Assembly (NCBI RefSeq): GCF_030766825.1
Contig: NZ_JASFDV010000013.1
Span: 1 to 64,000, forward strand
Source: Nocardiopsis sp. CC223A
GTDB taxonomy: Bacteria; Actinomycetota; Actinomycetes; Streptosporangiales; Streptosporangiaceae
Direction: 5' to 3'
DNA length: 64,000 nt
A program made the translations under genes and the position numbers. Below the pieces are notes generated by a model that did not search any database, was not told the origin of the DNA, and saw only the letters and a list, made by a program, of their open reading frames with translations. This document shows, in pieces, positions 1 through 9,341 of the stretch (position 1 is its first letter; the number at the start of each line of letters is the position of its first letter).

Positions 1-100
1 CGTCCTTCGTGTTTCCGGGGCCCCGCCCCCCCGGTGGCTCCCCGGCACGGAACGACCCCGCCGCAGGCCCGAGGCCTGCGACGGGGTCGTTCCCGTCGGA

Positions 101-1828
101 TCAGCGGGTGACGGGCACCGGCGCGGTGAGGAGCCGCTGGACGCGGTCCCGGACCCCGGGGGTCTCCAGGCCGCGCACGGTCACCGTGGTGCGGCGGCGC
201 AGCACGTCGTCGACGGTCACCGCCCACTCGCGGTCGCGGGCGAACACCACCTGGGCCCACACGTCCGGGCCGTCGGGGTGGATGCGTTCGCCCAGCGCCG
301 GGTCCTCGCGGATGAGCGCGGCGATGTCCAGGGCCAGGCTGCCGTAGTGGGAGGCCAGGTGACGGGCCACCGGCGGCTCCATGCGGGCGCCCGGCTCGCG
401 GTCGATCAGGATCCGCTGCGCCACCGCGTCCGGGCTGGCCAGCCCGGGCAGCGGGACGGTCCGCAGCGGGTCGGCCATCTCCTCGGCCAGCGGCACCGCG
501 CGCACCTTGCGCAGCTCGTTCAGGACGGTCCGGCCGATGTGCCGGTAGGTCGTCCACTTGCCCCCGGCCACCGACAGCATGCCGCCGCGGCCCTGGGTGA
601 CCACCGTCTCGCGCTTGGCCGCGCTGGTGTCCCCGCCGCCGCCCGGCAGCACCCGCAGCCCGGCGAAGGCGTAGTCCACGTGGGAGGCGTCCAGGTAGGG
701 CGCGTCGATGCCCAGTTCGGCCTCGCCCAGGATCTGCTCCACGTCGGAGGGGAGCACGGACACCTCCGCCGGGTCCCCGGTGTACTCCTCGTCGGTGGTG
801 CCCAGCAGCAGGCGGCCCTCCCACGGGATGGCGAACGACACCCGGTGGCGGTCCACCGGGATGGTCAGCGCCGCCCGCCACGGCTCCGGGGTGCGCAGTA
901 CCAGGTGGGCGCCCTTGGACAGGCGCACGCTCGGGGCCGCCGCGGGGTCCTCCATCCGGCGCAGGTGGTCCACCCACGGACCGGTGGCGTTGAGGACCAG
1001 GCGGGCGTCGACGCCGAACTCCGTGCCGTCGGTGCGGTCGCGCAGCTCGGCGCCGGTGACCCGGGTCCCGGTACGGCGCAGGTCCACGACCTCGGCGTGG
1101 TTGAGGACGACGGCCCCCGCGTCGACCGCGGCCCGAACGGTCATGATCGCCATGCGGCTGTCGTTCATCTGGTGGTCGCCGTAGGCGGCGACCGACTTCA
1201 GGCCCTCGGTCCGCAGCCCCGGAGCCAGCCGGGCGGCCTGGGCCGGGGACAGCAGCCGTCCCATGCCGTCGCCGAACGCCGACAGCGCCGAGTACAGGAA
1301 CACGCCCGCGCCCATCTTGGCCGCGCCGTGCGGGCCGCCCTCGTAGACCGGCACCAGGAACGGCAGCGGGTTGACCAGGTGCGGGGCCACGGTGGTGGCC
1401 AGGGAGCGGCGTTCGCGGTGGTTCTCGGCGACCAGCTTGAGGTTGCCGGTCTGGAGGTAGCGCAGCCCGCCGTGGACGAGCTTGGAGGAGGCGCTGGAGG
1501 TGGCGCCGGCGAAGTCGCCCGCGTCCACCATGGCGACCCGCAGGCCGGACTGGGCGGCGTTCCAGGCGACCGAGGTGCCGAGGATGCCCCCGCCGACGAC
1601 GAGGAGGTCGAAGGTGCCGCGGGAGAGTTCGGCGCGGGTGCGCGAGCGGTCCGCGCCGCTCCCCGGAAGCGCGACGGTGGCGCGGGACACCGGGGCCGGG
1701 GCGCCCGACGGGTCGGCGGCGGTGATCGGGGTGTCGCTCAGGGTTTCGGCGCTCGGGGCTTCGGTGTCGCGGGCGGCGGGCACGGAGGCGTCGGGTCGCC
1801 GGGCGGCCGGGTCGGGCGTGGTCGTCAT
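101..1828 (-). CDS. glpD: Aerobic glycerol-3-phosphate dehydrogenase (FAD)
   Basis: Oxidises sn-glycerol-3-phosphate to dihydroxyacetone phosphate and passes electrons to the quinone pool at the inner face of the membrane. The dinucleotide-binding motif LLVVGGGILGTS lies near residues 75-86, and the family motif SSKLVHGGLRYL follows near 113-124. The ATG at 1828 is chosen because GAGGAG lies about 9 nt upstream; upstream ATGs in the same frame have no ribosome site. Even so, about 70 low-complexity residues (Ala/Pro/Ser/Thr-rich) precede the Rossmann fold, more than is usual for the family, so the true start could be internal. It has its own 5' region with IclR-type sites at 1909 and 2042, and is the last glycerol gene in the leftward series. 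Confident family call. Confidence 0.93.
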   Translation of the reverse strand: MTTTPDPAARRPDASVPAARDTEAPSAETLSDTPITAADPSGAPAPVSRATVALPGSGADRSRTRAELSRGTFDLLVVGGGILGTSVAWNAAQSGLRVAMVDAGDFAGATSSASSKLVHGGLRYLQTGNLKLVAENHRERRSLATTVAPHLVNPLPFLVPVYEGGPHGAAKMGAGVFLYSALSAFGDGMGRLLSPAQAARLAPGLRTEGLKSVAAYGDHQMNDSRMAIMTVRAAVDAGAVVLNHAEVVDLRRTGTRVTGAELRDRTDGTEFGVDARLVLNATGPWVDHLRRMEDPAAAPSVRLSKGAHLVLRTPEPWRAALTIPVDRHRVSFAIPWEGRLLLGTTDEEYTGDPAEVSVLPSDVEQILGEAELGIDAPYLDASHVDYAFAGLRVLPGGGGDTSAAKRETVVTQGRGGMLSVAGGKWTTYRHIGRTVLNELRKVRAVPLAEEMADPLRTVPLPGLASPDAVAQRILIDREPGARMEPPVARHLASHYGSLALDIAALIREDPALGERIHPDGPDVWAQVVFARDREWAVTVDDVLRRRTTVTVRGLETPGVRDRVQRLLTAPVPVTR

Positions 1829-1908
1829 GGCCGGGTACTCCTCGGAGAGGGATGGCTGTGCGGCCGCCGGAACGGACTCCGCGTTCCGTGCGGACATCGC
1901 AAAGATCA

Positions 1909-1925
1909 TACGACAATGCCGCACG
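1909..1925 (+). promoter_or_regulatory. Predicted IclR/GylR-type operator upstream of glpD
   Basis: TACGACAATGCCGCACG lies 80 bp upstream of the glpD start. It matches the sites in front of glpK (5287) and the IclR gene (6430) at the consensus TACGACAWTGNCRYAYG. The repetition at three glycerol promoters is seen directly; that the IclR protein binds it is inference. Confidence 0.6.
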
Positions 1926-2041
1926 ATGGTGGAGAGGGCGGGGGGTCTTGCGGTGATTTCGGGTCGGTTTCGATGCACTTTCGGGGGCTGGGGCGTACTG
2001 ATATTACGGTGAGTGCCCGCCGCATGGCTTGGCGTCCTTGT

Positions 2042-2058
2042 TGTGCGTCATTGTCGAA
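2042..2058 (-). promoter_or_regulatory. Second, weaker glycerol operator-like site
   Basis: TGTGCGTCATTGTCGAA reads on the opposite strand as TTCGACAATGACGCACA, which keeps the CGACAATG core of the three better sites. It lies about 215 bp upstream of the glpD start and could be an auxiliary site, or chance. Confidence 0.3.
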
Positions 2059-2139
2059 CGCGGTCTTCGGGGTGGCCGACCACGGGTACGGGCCGACGCC
2101 GACGCCCTGCATATGGCCGACGTCTCATCGGTGGCAGCG

Positions 2140-2686
2140 AAGGGAACGGGGGACACGACGCATCCGGGACGCGCACGGACCACGGCCGCGGTGGGCGGCG
2201 GCACCGGCCGCCGTGGGGGCGCTCGTCGGCGGGGCGGCCCACACCGGCCAGGGGGCTCCGCCCGCCCCTGCCGCAGTGCCGACTTCCAGGTGACCGGGAT
2301 CGACCGGGGCGCCGCCGGGACGGTGTACGTCGGGTTGGGGCCGGGCCGCGCCGGGGGGGCGGGGAGCCCTGCCCGATGAACGACCGGTTCGGCGTCCCCC
2401 GGACGGACGCCCCCGGTGGGGAGCGGGCGGGCGGGCCCGCCGCGGCGACGGGATCCGGGACCCGTGGGTGGTGCCGGGCGGCGGGTACGCCCGGCTGGCC
2501 ATGGCCCGGTCGGCCCCGGACGGCTTCGACCCGCAGGGCCGCGGGGAGGTGCGCACCGCCACCGGGACCACCGTGTACCGGGGGTTCCACGACGACCCGG
2601 GCGTGCACGGAGAGCCGAGCGCGCCGGTGCGCGTGTGCGGGTCGGCGGCGGGCGCCCCCGCCGTGTCCGTGCCACCGGGCGGGTGA
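2140..2686 (+). pseudogene. Frameshifted DUF4232-like lipoprotein/exported protein remnant
   Basis: No single frame is open, but three pieces in order resemble a DUF4232 exported protein. An Ala/Gly-rich segment resembling a signal peptide lies around 2190-2280 in frame 2. A segment with CRSADFQVTGIDRGAAGTVY follows around 2268-2376 in frame 1. The C-terminal portion is in frame 2 from about 2450 and runs from VVPGGGYARL to VRVCGSAAGAPAVSV with a normal stop at 2684-2686. DUF4232 proteins typically have an early Cys, a PGG-Ala-x-Leu strand and a late Cys followed by a short Val-rich tail, all recognisable here. At least two frameshifts separate the pieces. It lies between glpF and glpD on the opposite strand and is probably dead. 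Assignment is from pattern memory only. Confidence 0.45.
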
Positions 2687-2697
2687 TCCGACGGAAG

Positions 2698-2730
2698 AAG
2701 GGGGCGGCGGACCGTGTCCGCCGCCCCCTT
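2698..2730. terminator. Strong bidirectional hairpin terminator
   Basis: A perfect 15-bp stem (AAGGGGGCGGCGGAC and its complement) with a 3-nt loop lies between the convergent end of glpF and the end of the DUF4232 remnant. It should insulate glpD from glpF read-through. Confidence 0.8.
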
Positions 2731-2751
2731 CCGTGTTCATGCCCGGGTCGC

Positions 2752-3504
2752 TCAGCCGCCGAAGCCGGTCAGCCGCCACACCCAGGCGCCGATGACACCG
2801 CCGATCAGCGGGGCCACCACCGGGATCCAGGCGTACGACCAGTCCGAGGAGCCCTTGCCCGGGATGGGCAGCACCGCGTGCGCCAGCCGCGGACCCAGGT
2901 CGCGGGCCGGGTTGATGGCGTACCCGGTCGGGCCGCCCAGGGACAGCCCGATGCCCAGCACCAGCAGGCCGACGAGCAGCGGGGCGATGCCGGTGGAGAA
3001 CAGCGCCGACAGATCCGCGTCACCCTGCGTCACGTGCCCGGAGTTGGCGCCGATGCCGAGCACGCCCAGGACCAGCATCGCGGTGCCGATGACCTCGGTG
3101 ATGACGTTGGCGACGGGGTTGCGCACGGCGGGCGCGGTGCTGAACACGGCCAGCTTGGCGTCCGGGTCGTCGGTCTCCTTCCAGTGCGGGAGGTAGACCA
3201 GGTACACCAGCACCGCACCGGTGAACGCACCGGCCAACTGGGACGCCATGTAGCCCGGCACCAGCGCCCAGTCGAAGTCGCCGATGCTGGCCAGGCCCAG
3301 CGTCACCGCCGGGTTGATGTGCGCGCCGCTGACGGTGCCGACCGTGTAGACGGCCATGGCCACCGCCATGCCCCAGCCGAACGTGATCACGATCCAACCG
3401 CCGTTGAAGGCCTTGGACTTGGCGAGGACGACGCCGGCGACGACGCCGCCGCCGAGGAGGATGAGGATCGCCGTGCCGATGAACTCGGCGAGATAAACAG
3501 ACAT
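2752..3504 (-). CDS. glpF: Glycerol uptake facilitator (MIP/aquaglyceroporin)
   Basis: A 250-aa integral membrane channel for passive glycerol entry. Both NPA half-helix motifs are present: SGAHINPAVT near residue 60-69 and GYAINPARDLGPR near 195-207. The Asp after the second NPAR is the mark of glycerol facilitators rather than strict water channels. Six hydrophobic spans are visible. GGAGG lies 7 nt before the ATG. It follows glpK in the same direction after about 200 bp that contain hairpins, so it may be partly uncoupled from glpK. It supplies the substrate for GlpK. Confident. Confidence 0.95.
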   Translation of the reverse strand: MSVYLAEFIGTAILILLGGGVVAGVVLAKSKAFNGGWIVITFGWGMAVAMAVYTVGTVSGAHINPAVTLGLASIGDFDWALVPGYMASQLAGAFTGAVLVYLVYLPHWKETDDPDAKLAVFSTAPAVRNPVANVITEVIGTAMLVLGVLGIGANSGHVTQGDADLSALFSTGIAPLLVGLLVLGIGLSLGGPTGYAINPARDLGPRLAHAVLPIPGKGSSDWSYAWIPVVAPLIGGVIGAWVWRLTGFGG

Positions 3505-3634
3505 GATGGCCTCCGCCCGTAAGGGGCAGCCGGGTCACGGGGGCCGTGTCCGCCCGTGGGCACGGGCATAATCGGACACACCCGTCACAGGAATGGGATG
3601 GGTGGGGCCGCCCGACAGGGAGGCCCGGGCCGCG

Positions 3635-3704
3635 CCCAGGGGCCGTGGGGTTCGCAGCCTGAGCCCCTGGGTCGCGGTCGTCATGGACGGGGTGGGTTCC
3701 GTCC
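3635..3704 (-). terminator. Hairpins between glpK and glpF
   Basis: Two stems follow the glpK stop. GGACGG/CCGTCC spans 3685-3704, and a 9-bp CCCAGGGGC/GCCCCTGGG stem pairs 3635-3643 with 3663-3671. There is no T-tract, so this may be an attenuator or mRNA-stabilising element rather than a full stop for transcription entering glpF. Confidence 0.4.
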
Positions 3705-3706
3705 GG

Positions 3707-5203
<1,497 letters not shown>

Positions 5204-5286
5204 CGGATGCTCTCGCCTTCAGTGGAGGGCTCGGGAACGGGAACGGGAACGGACACGCGCGAACAACGGGCTATAACCGCACGTTG

Positions 5287-5303
5287 TACGACATTGACGT
5301 ATG
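5287..5303 (+). promoter_or_regulatory. Predicted IclR/GylR-type operator upstream of glpK
   Basis: TACGACATTGACGTATG matches the sites before glpD and before the regulator gene. The remaining roughly 400 bp between the regulator stop and glpK start holds no gene that I can support. Confidence 0.6.
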
Positions 5304-5622
5304 AGTAGGCGTTAGTTTCATCCGCTTTTCCTACCTGTGTCAAGACGGCGTGACGCAATCGTGTCGCGTGGGTCACGTACCCTCGCGAACACCTTGACAA
5401 CACCTCGGGTGCGTGACGAAGTCGCCTTGCCGGTCGTCCGCCGTCCTGCACGGACCGCCTCGCCGCCGTGTCGGGCCGTCGCGTCGGAGCCCCGTCGCTC
5501 GGTCCCCGGGCCGACCGGGGGCGCGGCCGGTCACGGGTGGGTGCCGCCGGAACCGCGGCCGGCGGAACGGTCGACCCCGGCGCGGTGGCCGGTGCCGGCG
5601 CAGGATCGGTGGGGGCGCAGGG

Positions 5623-6408
5623 TCAGTAGGGGGTGGCGCCCAGCTCGCGGGAGATCGCGCGGGCGGCGTCGCGCACGTAGGACACCTGCTCCATGTCGAG
5701 CTTGTTGTCGGGGCCGCGCAGGCGTTCGACGGCGCCGCGCACCCCGATCGCCCCGACCGTGGTGCCCCGCCGGTCGCGGATGGGCGCGGCGATGGACACC
5801 TCGCCGTCCACCAGTTCCTCGGCCTCCCAGGCCCACCCGTTGTCGCGGACCTCCCCCAGCTGTTTCTCCAGCTCACCGGGGGAGACGATCGTGAAGCGCG
5901 TGTAGGCGGGCAGGAACACCGGCCCCTCCTCCACGCTCGTGTCCTCCAACGGCGTGACCAGCGGGTCGAAGGCCATGAGGACCTTGCCCAGCGCGGTGGC
6001 GTGCAGCGGCAGCAGGGCCCCGACGTCCAGGGTCTGCCGGGAGGAGTCCGGGCGGAACACGTGGTGCACCACGAGCACCTGGCCCTGGTGCGGGGTGCCG
6101 ATGCGCACGCTCTCGCCGCTCCGGGAGGCCAGGGTGTCGGCCCAGTTCAGGGCCCGGGTGCGCAGCTCGTTGCCGTCGAGGTAGCGGGTGCCCAGGCTGA
6201 GCATGCCACCGCCCAGCCGGTAGCGGCCGGACTCGGGGTCCTGTTCGACGAACCCCACGTGCTGGAGGGTGCGCAGGATGCCCAGGACCGTACCCTTGGG
6301 CAGTTCGAGAGAGCGGGAGATCTCCGCCAGGCTCAGCCCGCGGGCGCCACCGGCCAGGAGGCGCAGGATGGCGGCCGCGCGTTCGATGGACTGGATTCTT
6401 CCCGGCAT
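5623..6408 (-). CDS. IclR-family regulator, probable glycerol-operon repressor (GylR-like)
   Basis: A 261-aa protein with an N-terminal winged helix (IQSIERAAAILRLL, then LSLAEISRSLELPKGTVLGIL near residues 25-45) and a C-terminal IclR effector domain (LPLHATALGKVLMA near 140). In Streptomyces the IclR protein GylR sits upstream of the glycerol operon and represses it in the absence of glycerol-3-phosphate; the layout here is the same. The ATG at 6408 is preferred over 6492 because it begins the family N-terminus. The site TACGACAATGTCATACG lies about 22 bp upstream, suggesting autoregulation. The family call is firm; the effector is inferred. Confidence 0.85.
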   Translation of the reverse strand: MPGRIQSIERAAAILRLLAGGARGLSLAEISRSLELPKGTVLGILRTLQHVGFVEQDPESGRYRLGGGMLSLGTRYLDGNELRTRALNWADTLASRSGESVRIGTPHQGQVLVVHHVFRPDSSRQTLDVGALLPLHATALGKVLMAFDPLVTPLEDTSVEEGPVFLPAYTRFTIVSPGELEKQLGEVRDNGWAWEAEELVDGEVSIAAPIRDRRGTTVGAIGVRGAVERLRGPDNKLDMEQVSYVRDAARAISRELGATPY

Positions 6409-6429
6409 GGGGGTGCTACCACTCTCTAG

Positions 6430-6446
6430 TACGACAATGTCATACG
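6430..6446 (+). promoter_or_regulatory. Predicted IclR/GylR-type operator upstream of the regulator gene
   Basis: TACGACAATGTCATACG contains a perfect GACA-A-TGTC core. It is the best-formed of the three matching glycerol-regulon sites and lies immediately upstream of the regulator start codon. Confidence 0.6.
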
Positions 6447-6532
6447 CGCATGCTACTACGCGATGTGACGCCCGCCATGGGACGAGTGACATCGGATCGT
6501 GCGGAACGGCCCGAGGGTCGCAACAGTGTAGT

Positions 6533-6561
6533 CGTCGGGCCCGCGGGGCCCGCGTCCGACG
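6533..6561 (-). terminator. Hairpin downstream of threonine aldolase gene
   Basis: CGTCGG and CCGACG arms flank a nested GGGCCC palindrome, forming a GC-rich hairpin about 30 bp past the ltaE stop and upstream of the IclR gene. No T-run follows, so this is a modest call. Confidence 0.4.
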
Positions 6562-6588
6562 TGCATGAACGCGGGCGAGGGCGACCGG

Positions 6589-7596
6589 TCACAGTTCGGC
6601 TGCCGCCTTGTCGATGGCCGTCGCGGCCTCGTCGACGTCACGGTCGGTGATCTCCAGATGGACCACCAGGCGGATCGTCTCCGCGCCGATGTCCAGGGCC
6701 CGCACGCCGTGCCGGGCGAACGCCTCCCGGTACGCGGCCGCCCGCCCCGCCGGGGTGTCCACCAGCACCATGTTGGTCTGCGCCCGCGCCCCGAGCCCGG
6801 GCACCTGGGCGACCCGCTCCGCCAGCAGCGCCGCCCGCGCGTGGTCCTGGGCCATCCGCTCCCGGTGGTGGCGCAGGGCGTACAGGGCGCCCGCCGCGAT
6901 GATGCCCGCCTGACGCATCCCCGCGCCCAACAGCTTGCGGGCCCGCCGGGCCCGGGCGATGGTGGCGGCGTCCCCGGCCAGGGCCGATCCCACCGGTGCG
7001 CCCAGCCCCTTGGAGAAGCACACCGACACCGAGTCGAACCCCTCGGCCACCTCGGCGGGGGAGGCCTCCAGCGCCGCGGCGGCGTTCCACAGCCGGGCTC
7101 CGTCCAGGTGGGTGCGCATCCCGTGGCGGTGCGCGAACCCGGTCACCCGGTGCTGCTCGGCCAGCGGGACCACCCGGCCGGTGAAGGTGTTCTCCAGCCA
7201 CACCAGCGCGGGTTCGGCGCGGTGGACGTCGCCGCGCCCGGCGATCCACGCCTCCAACAGCTCGTCGGAGGGGACCGGATCGCCGGAGTACAGCCGGGGC
7301 AGTGCCCGGGCCAGCACCGCCGCCGCCCCCTGCTCGTCACCGATGAGGTGGTGGTGCTCGTGCGCCCACACCTCGTCGCCGCTGCGGACGGACACGTACA
7401 GGCCCAGCTGGTTCGCCATGTGCCCGGAGGTCACGTAGAGGGCGGCCTCCTTGCCGAGCAGGGCGGCCGTCTCCTCCTCCAGCGCCCGCACGGTGGGGTC
7501 CTCGCCGAAGACGTCGTCACCGACCTCCGCCTCGGCCATGGCCCGGCGCATGGCCGAGGTGGGGCGGGTGACGGTATCCGATCGCAGGTCGATCAT
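6589..7596 (-). CDS. ltaE: Low-specificity L-threonine aldolase (PLP)
   Basis: A 335-aa fold-type-I PLP enzyme that cleaves L-threonine/L-allo-threonine to glycine and acetaldehyde in the cytoplasm. It opens with the signature [22 protein letters not shown] (Asp165 contacts the PLP ring nitrogen) and [14 protein letters not shown] (Lys196 is the Schiff-base lysine) are both present. Length is usual for the family. It stands alone, 55 bp downstream of the marR stop in the same direction. Whether it acts mainly on threonine or on other beta-hydroxy amino acids cannot be told from sequence. Confidence 0.92.
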   Translation of the reverse strand: MIDLRSDTVTRPTSAMRRAMAEAEVGDDVFGEDPTVRALEEETAALLGKEAALYVTSGHMANQLGLYVSVRSGDEVWAHEHHHLIGDEQGAAAVLARALPRLYSGDPVPSDELLEAWIAGRGDVHRAEPALVWLENTFTGRVVPLAEQHRVTGFAHRHGMRTHLDGARLWNAAAALEASPAEVAEGFDSVSVCFSKGLGAPVGSALAGDAATIARARRARKLLGAGMRQAGIIAAGALYALRHHRERMAQDHARAALLAERVAQVPGLGARAQTNMVLVDTPAGRAAAYREAFARHGVRALDIGAETIRLVVHLEITDRDVDEAATAIDKAAAEL

Positions 7597-7651
7597 GGTC
7601 GCTTCCTCAGGTGGGGCGGAGGGGTGTGCGACCGACGATACTGCCCGGGGT

Positions 7652-8110
7652 TCAGTCCCGCGGGCCGATCCTGTCCAACGCCTCCGACAGCAGGCGCAGG
7701 GAGGCCAGTGCGTCCGCGGCGCCCTCCTCGCCGAGTTCGGCGACCAGCGCCTCGGCCAGCCGGCCGTGCGCGGGGTCGATCCGGCGCAGCGCCGCGATGC
7801 CCTCCCCGGTGGGGGACAGGAGCTTGGCGCGGCTGTGCGCGGGGTTGGGCAGGTATTCGGCGAGTCCCTGTTCCACCAGCACGTCCGCGATGCGCTGCAC
7901 GCTCTGCCGGGCGCTGCCCAGGTCGCGGGCGATGGCCGACACCGCCTTGGGGGTGTCGGTGACCGAGCCGAGCACCTGCCAGCGCGCTGCGGTCAGCCCC
8001 GCCGGCCTGGCCAGTTCCTCGGAGACCGACAGGAACTGGCCGTTGAGGCGGAAGACGGCGAGGGCGGTCCCGGTGAGCAGTTCGGCGCTGCGGAGGTCGG
8101 GACGCGCCAT
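7652..8110 (-). CDS. MarR-family transcriptional regulator
   Basis: A 152-aa winged-helix repressor. The recognition segment is [30 protein letters not shown] near residues 57-86, followed by a wing ([16 protein letters not shown]). Start at ATG 8110, two bases after the stop of the DJ-1/PfpI gene, so the two are one transcript. The paired TGACA-N6-TGTCA palindromes at 8745-8780, ahead of the first gene, are the likely target. MarR proteins usually release DNA on binding a small phenolic or oxidant; the ligand is unknown here. Confidence 0.88.
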   Translation of the reverse strand: MARPDLRSAELLTGTALAVFRLNGQFLSVSEELARPAGLTAARWQVLGSVTDTPKAVSAIARDLGSARQSVQRIADVLVEQGLAEYLPNPAHSRAKLLSPTGEGIAALRRIDPAHGRLAEALVAELGEEGAADALASLRLLSEALDRIGPRD

Positions 8111-8112
8111 GC

Positions 8113-8745
8113 TCAGGACCCCTCCGTCAGCGCGAAGTAGGCGCCGGCGTCGTGCTGGGCGTGCAGCCGGTACCAGGCGTCCAGCGTCCTGGGCGTGAAC
8201 AGGTCCAGCTGGGCGAAGATCTCGCGGGCGAACTCGATCGGTGCGGTGGAGCCCGCGGTGATCAGCCCGTCGTCGGTGACGGCCAGGGCGTTGCGGTACC
8301 TGCCCGCGCCGGTGTAGCCGGTGGCCAGCAGGTACTCGGGCGCGGAGCTGGTGTGGTCGCGGTAGTCGAGCAGGCCCTCGCGGGCCAGGCCGGCGGTGGC
8401 CCCGCAGATCGCCGCCACGGGGACCCCGGAGTCGAGGAAGATCCCGGCGGCCGAGGCGAAGGAGGTCATCGACTCCGGGTCGGTGTCCCAGGAACCCGCG
8501 CCCGGCAGGATCAGCATCGCGCTGCTGGACGGCTTGAGCTGGGGGAGCGTGAGGTCGGGCAGGACGGTGATGCCGCCCATGGTGGTCACCGGGGCGCCGC
8601 TGAGCCCGACGGTGACGACGTCGTGGCGGCCCGGAGAACGCTGCCACTCACCGCTGCGGATGGTGGAGACGGCGTGGCCGATCTCCCAGTCGGCGAGCCC
8701 CTCGTAGACGGCGAGGTGGACGGTCTTCCTGCTCTCGGTATTCAT
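8113..8745 (-). CDS. DJ-1/PfpI-family protein
   Basis: A 210-aa member of the class-I glutamine amidotransferase-like superfamily. The nucleophile elbow VAAICGATAGLA near residue 109-120 carries the conserved Cys. The segment SMLILPGAGSW upstream fits the acidic/glycine-rich region of the fold. Members act as chaperones, glyoxalase/deglycase-type enzymes or isonitrile hydratases; the sequence does not decide. It is first in a two-gene unit with marR. AGGA lies 7 nt before the ATG and is itself inside the operator, so repressor binding would cover both transcription start and ribosome site. Confidence 0.85.
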   Translation of the reverse strand: MNTESRKTVHLAVYEGLADWEIGHAVSTIRSGEWQRSPGRHDVVTVGLSGAPVTTMGGITVLPDLTLPQLKPSSSAMLILPGAGSWDTDPESMTSFASAAGIFLDSGVPVAAICGATAGLAREGLLDYRDHTSSAPEYLLATGYTGAGRYRNALAVTDDGLITAGSTAPIEFAREIFAQLDLFTPRTLDAWYRLHAQHDAGAYFALTEGS

Positions 8746-8780
8746 GACAACATCCTGTCATCTTGACAGCATGCTGTCAA
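8745..8780. promoter_or_regulatory. Twin MarR operators (TGACA-N6-TGTCA)
   Basis: Two copies of TGACA-N6-TGTCA occupy 8745-8760 and 8765-8780, centred 20 bp apart (two helical turns). The second is part of a perfect 18-bp palindrome, TTGACAGCATGCTGTCAA, at 8763-8780. The first overlaps the start codon of the DJ-1 gene. Probable autorepression by the MarR protein. Confidence 0.75.
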
Positions 8781-9242
8781 GGTTGTGGGGACGAAGGAAC
8801 TGGAGTTCGCGTGCATTCGATCAGGGTGTCCGTTGTCGGCTTCCGGGCTGCGCGTTCGGCGGGAGCGTCCGGTGCTTGAAGAGCATGGTGAACCATGTCC
8901 CGGACTTTCTGCTTTTCCGGGCGGTGAGGAAATTCGGATAAACCCCTTTCCCAAACAGGGGCTCTCGGTGTCTTCGCAGGTCATCCGGCTTGTGGTTCGG
9001 GTTTCGTCGTTGTGTTCGGTCGTGCTCTGCGGAGGCGTCCCTCTGGGGCGGCCGGCGCCCGGGGGTGGCTGCTCGCAAGAAATACGAACGGAATTCATGT
9101 CCGGATTGGGGGTGGGTGTGCCCGCGGGGCTGCGTGTGACGGGGCTCACTCTCGGCGGGGAGCGCCCGCGTCATCGGGGGTGCGGGTGATCCGGGTCTCG
9201 CTCGGATCACAGAAGTCCGCGCGGATGTTCACAGAAGCTCAC
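8781..9242. other. Intergenic stretch, no gene supported
   Basis: About 460 bp of visibly lower GC than its flanks. Short open frames occur on both strands but none has a plausible start, codon pattern or recognisable product. It presumably holds the promoters for the divergent DJ-1/marR and gntP units. Confidence 0.4.
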
Positions 9243-9259
9243 AAATGGTACTACCATTT
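9243..9259. promoter_or_regulatory. Predicted GntR/FadR-type operator for gntP
   Basis: AAATGGTACTACCATTT is a perfect 17-bp palindrome around one central base, about 83 bp upstream of gntP. The TGGT-N3-ACCA form is typical of FadR-subfamily GntR regulators, and such a regulator is encoded just downstream. Confidence 0.65.
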
Positions 9260-9341
9260 CGTCCGCCTGCCTTGAGGACAGGCCGAGGCCGCTGCGTCCG
9301 ACGGCCCCGCACCTTTCGCCCGCTCACCGGAAGGCTCCGCT

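Noticed and set aside
8785..9189. 134-codon plus-strand open frame in the intergenic region before gntP
   Set aside because: No ribosome site, mixed composition, overlaps regulatory palindromes and matches nothing recognisable.
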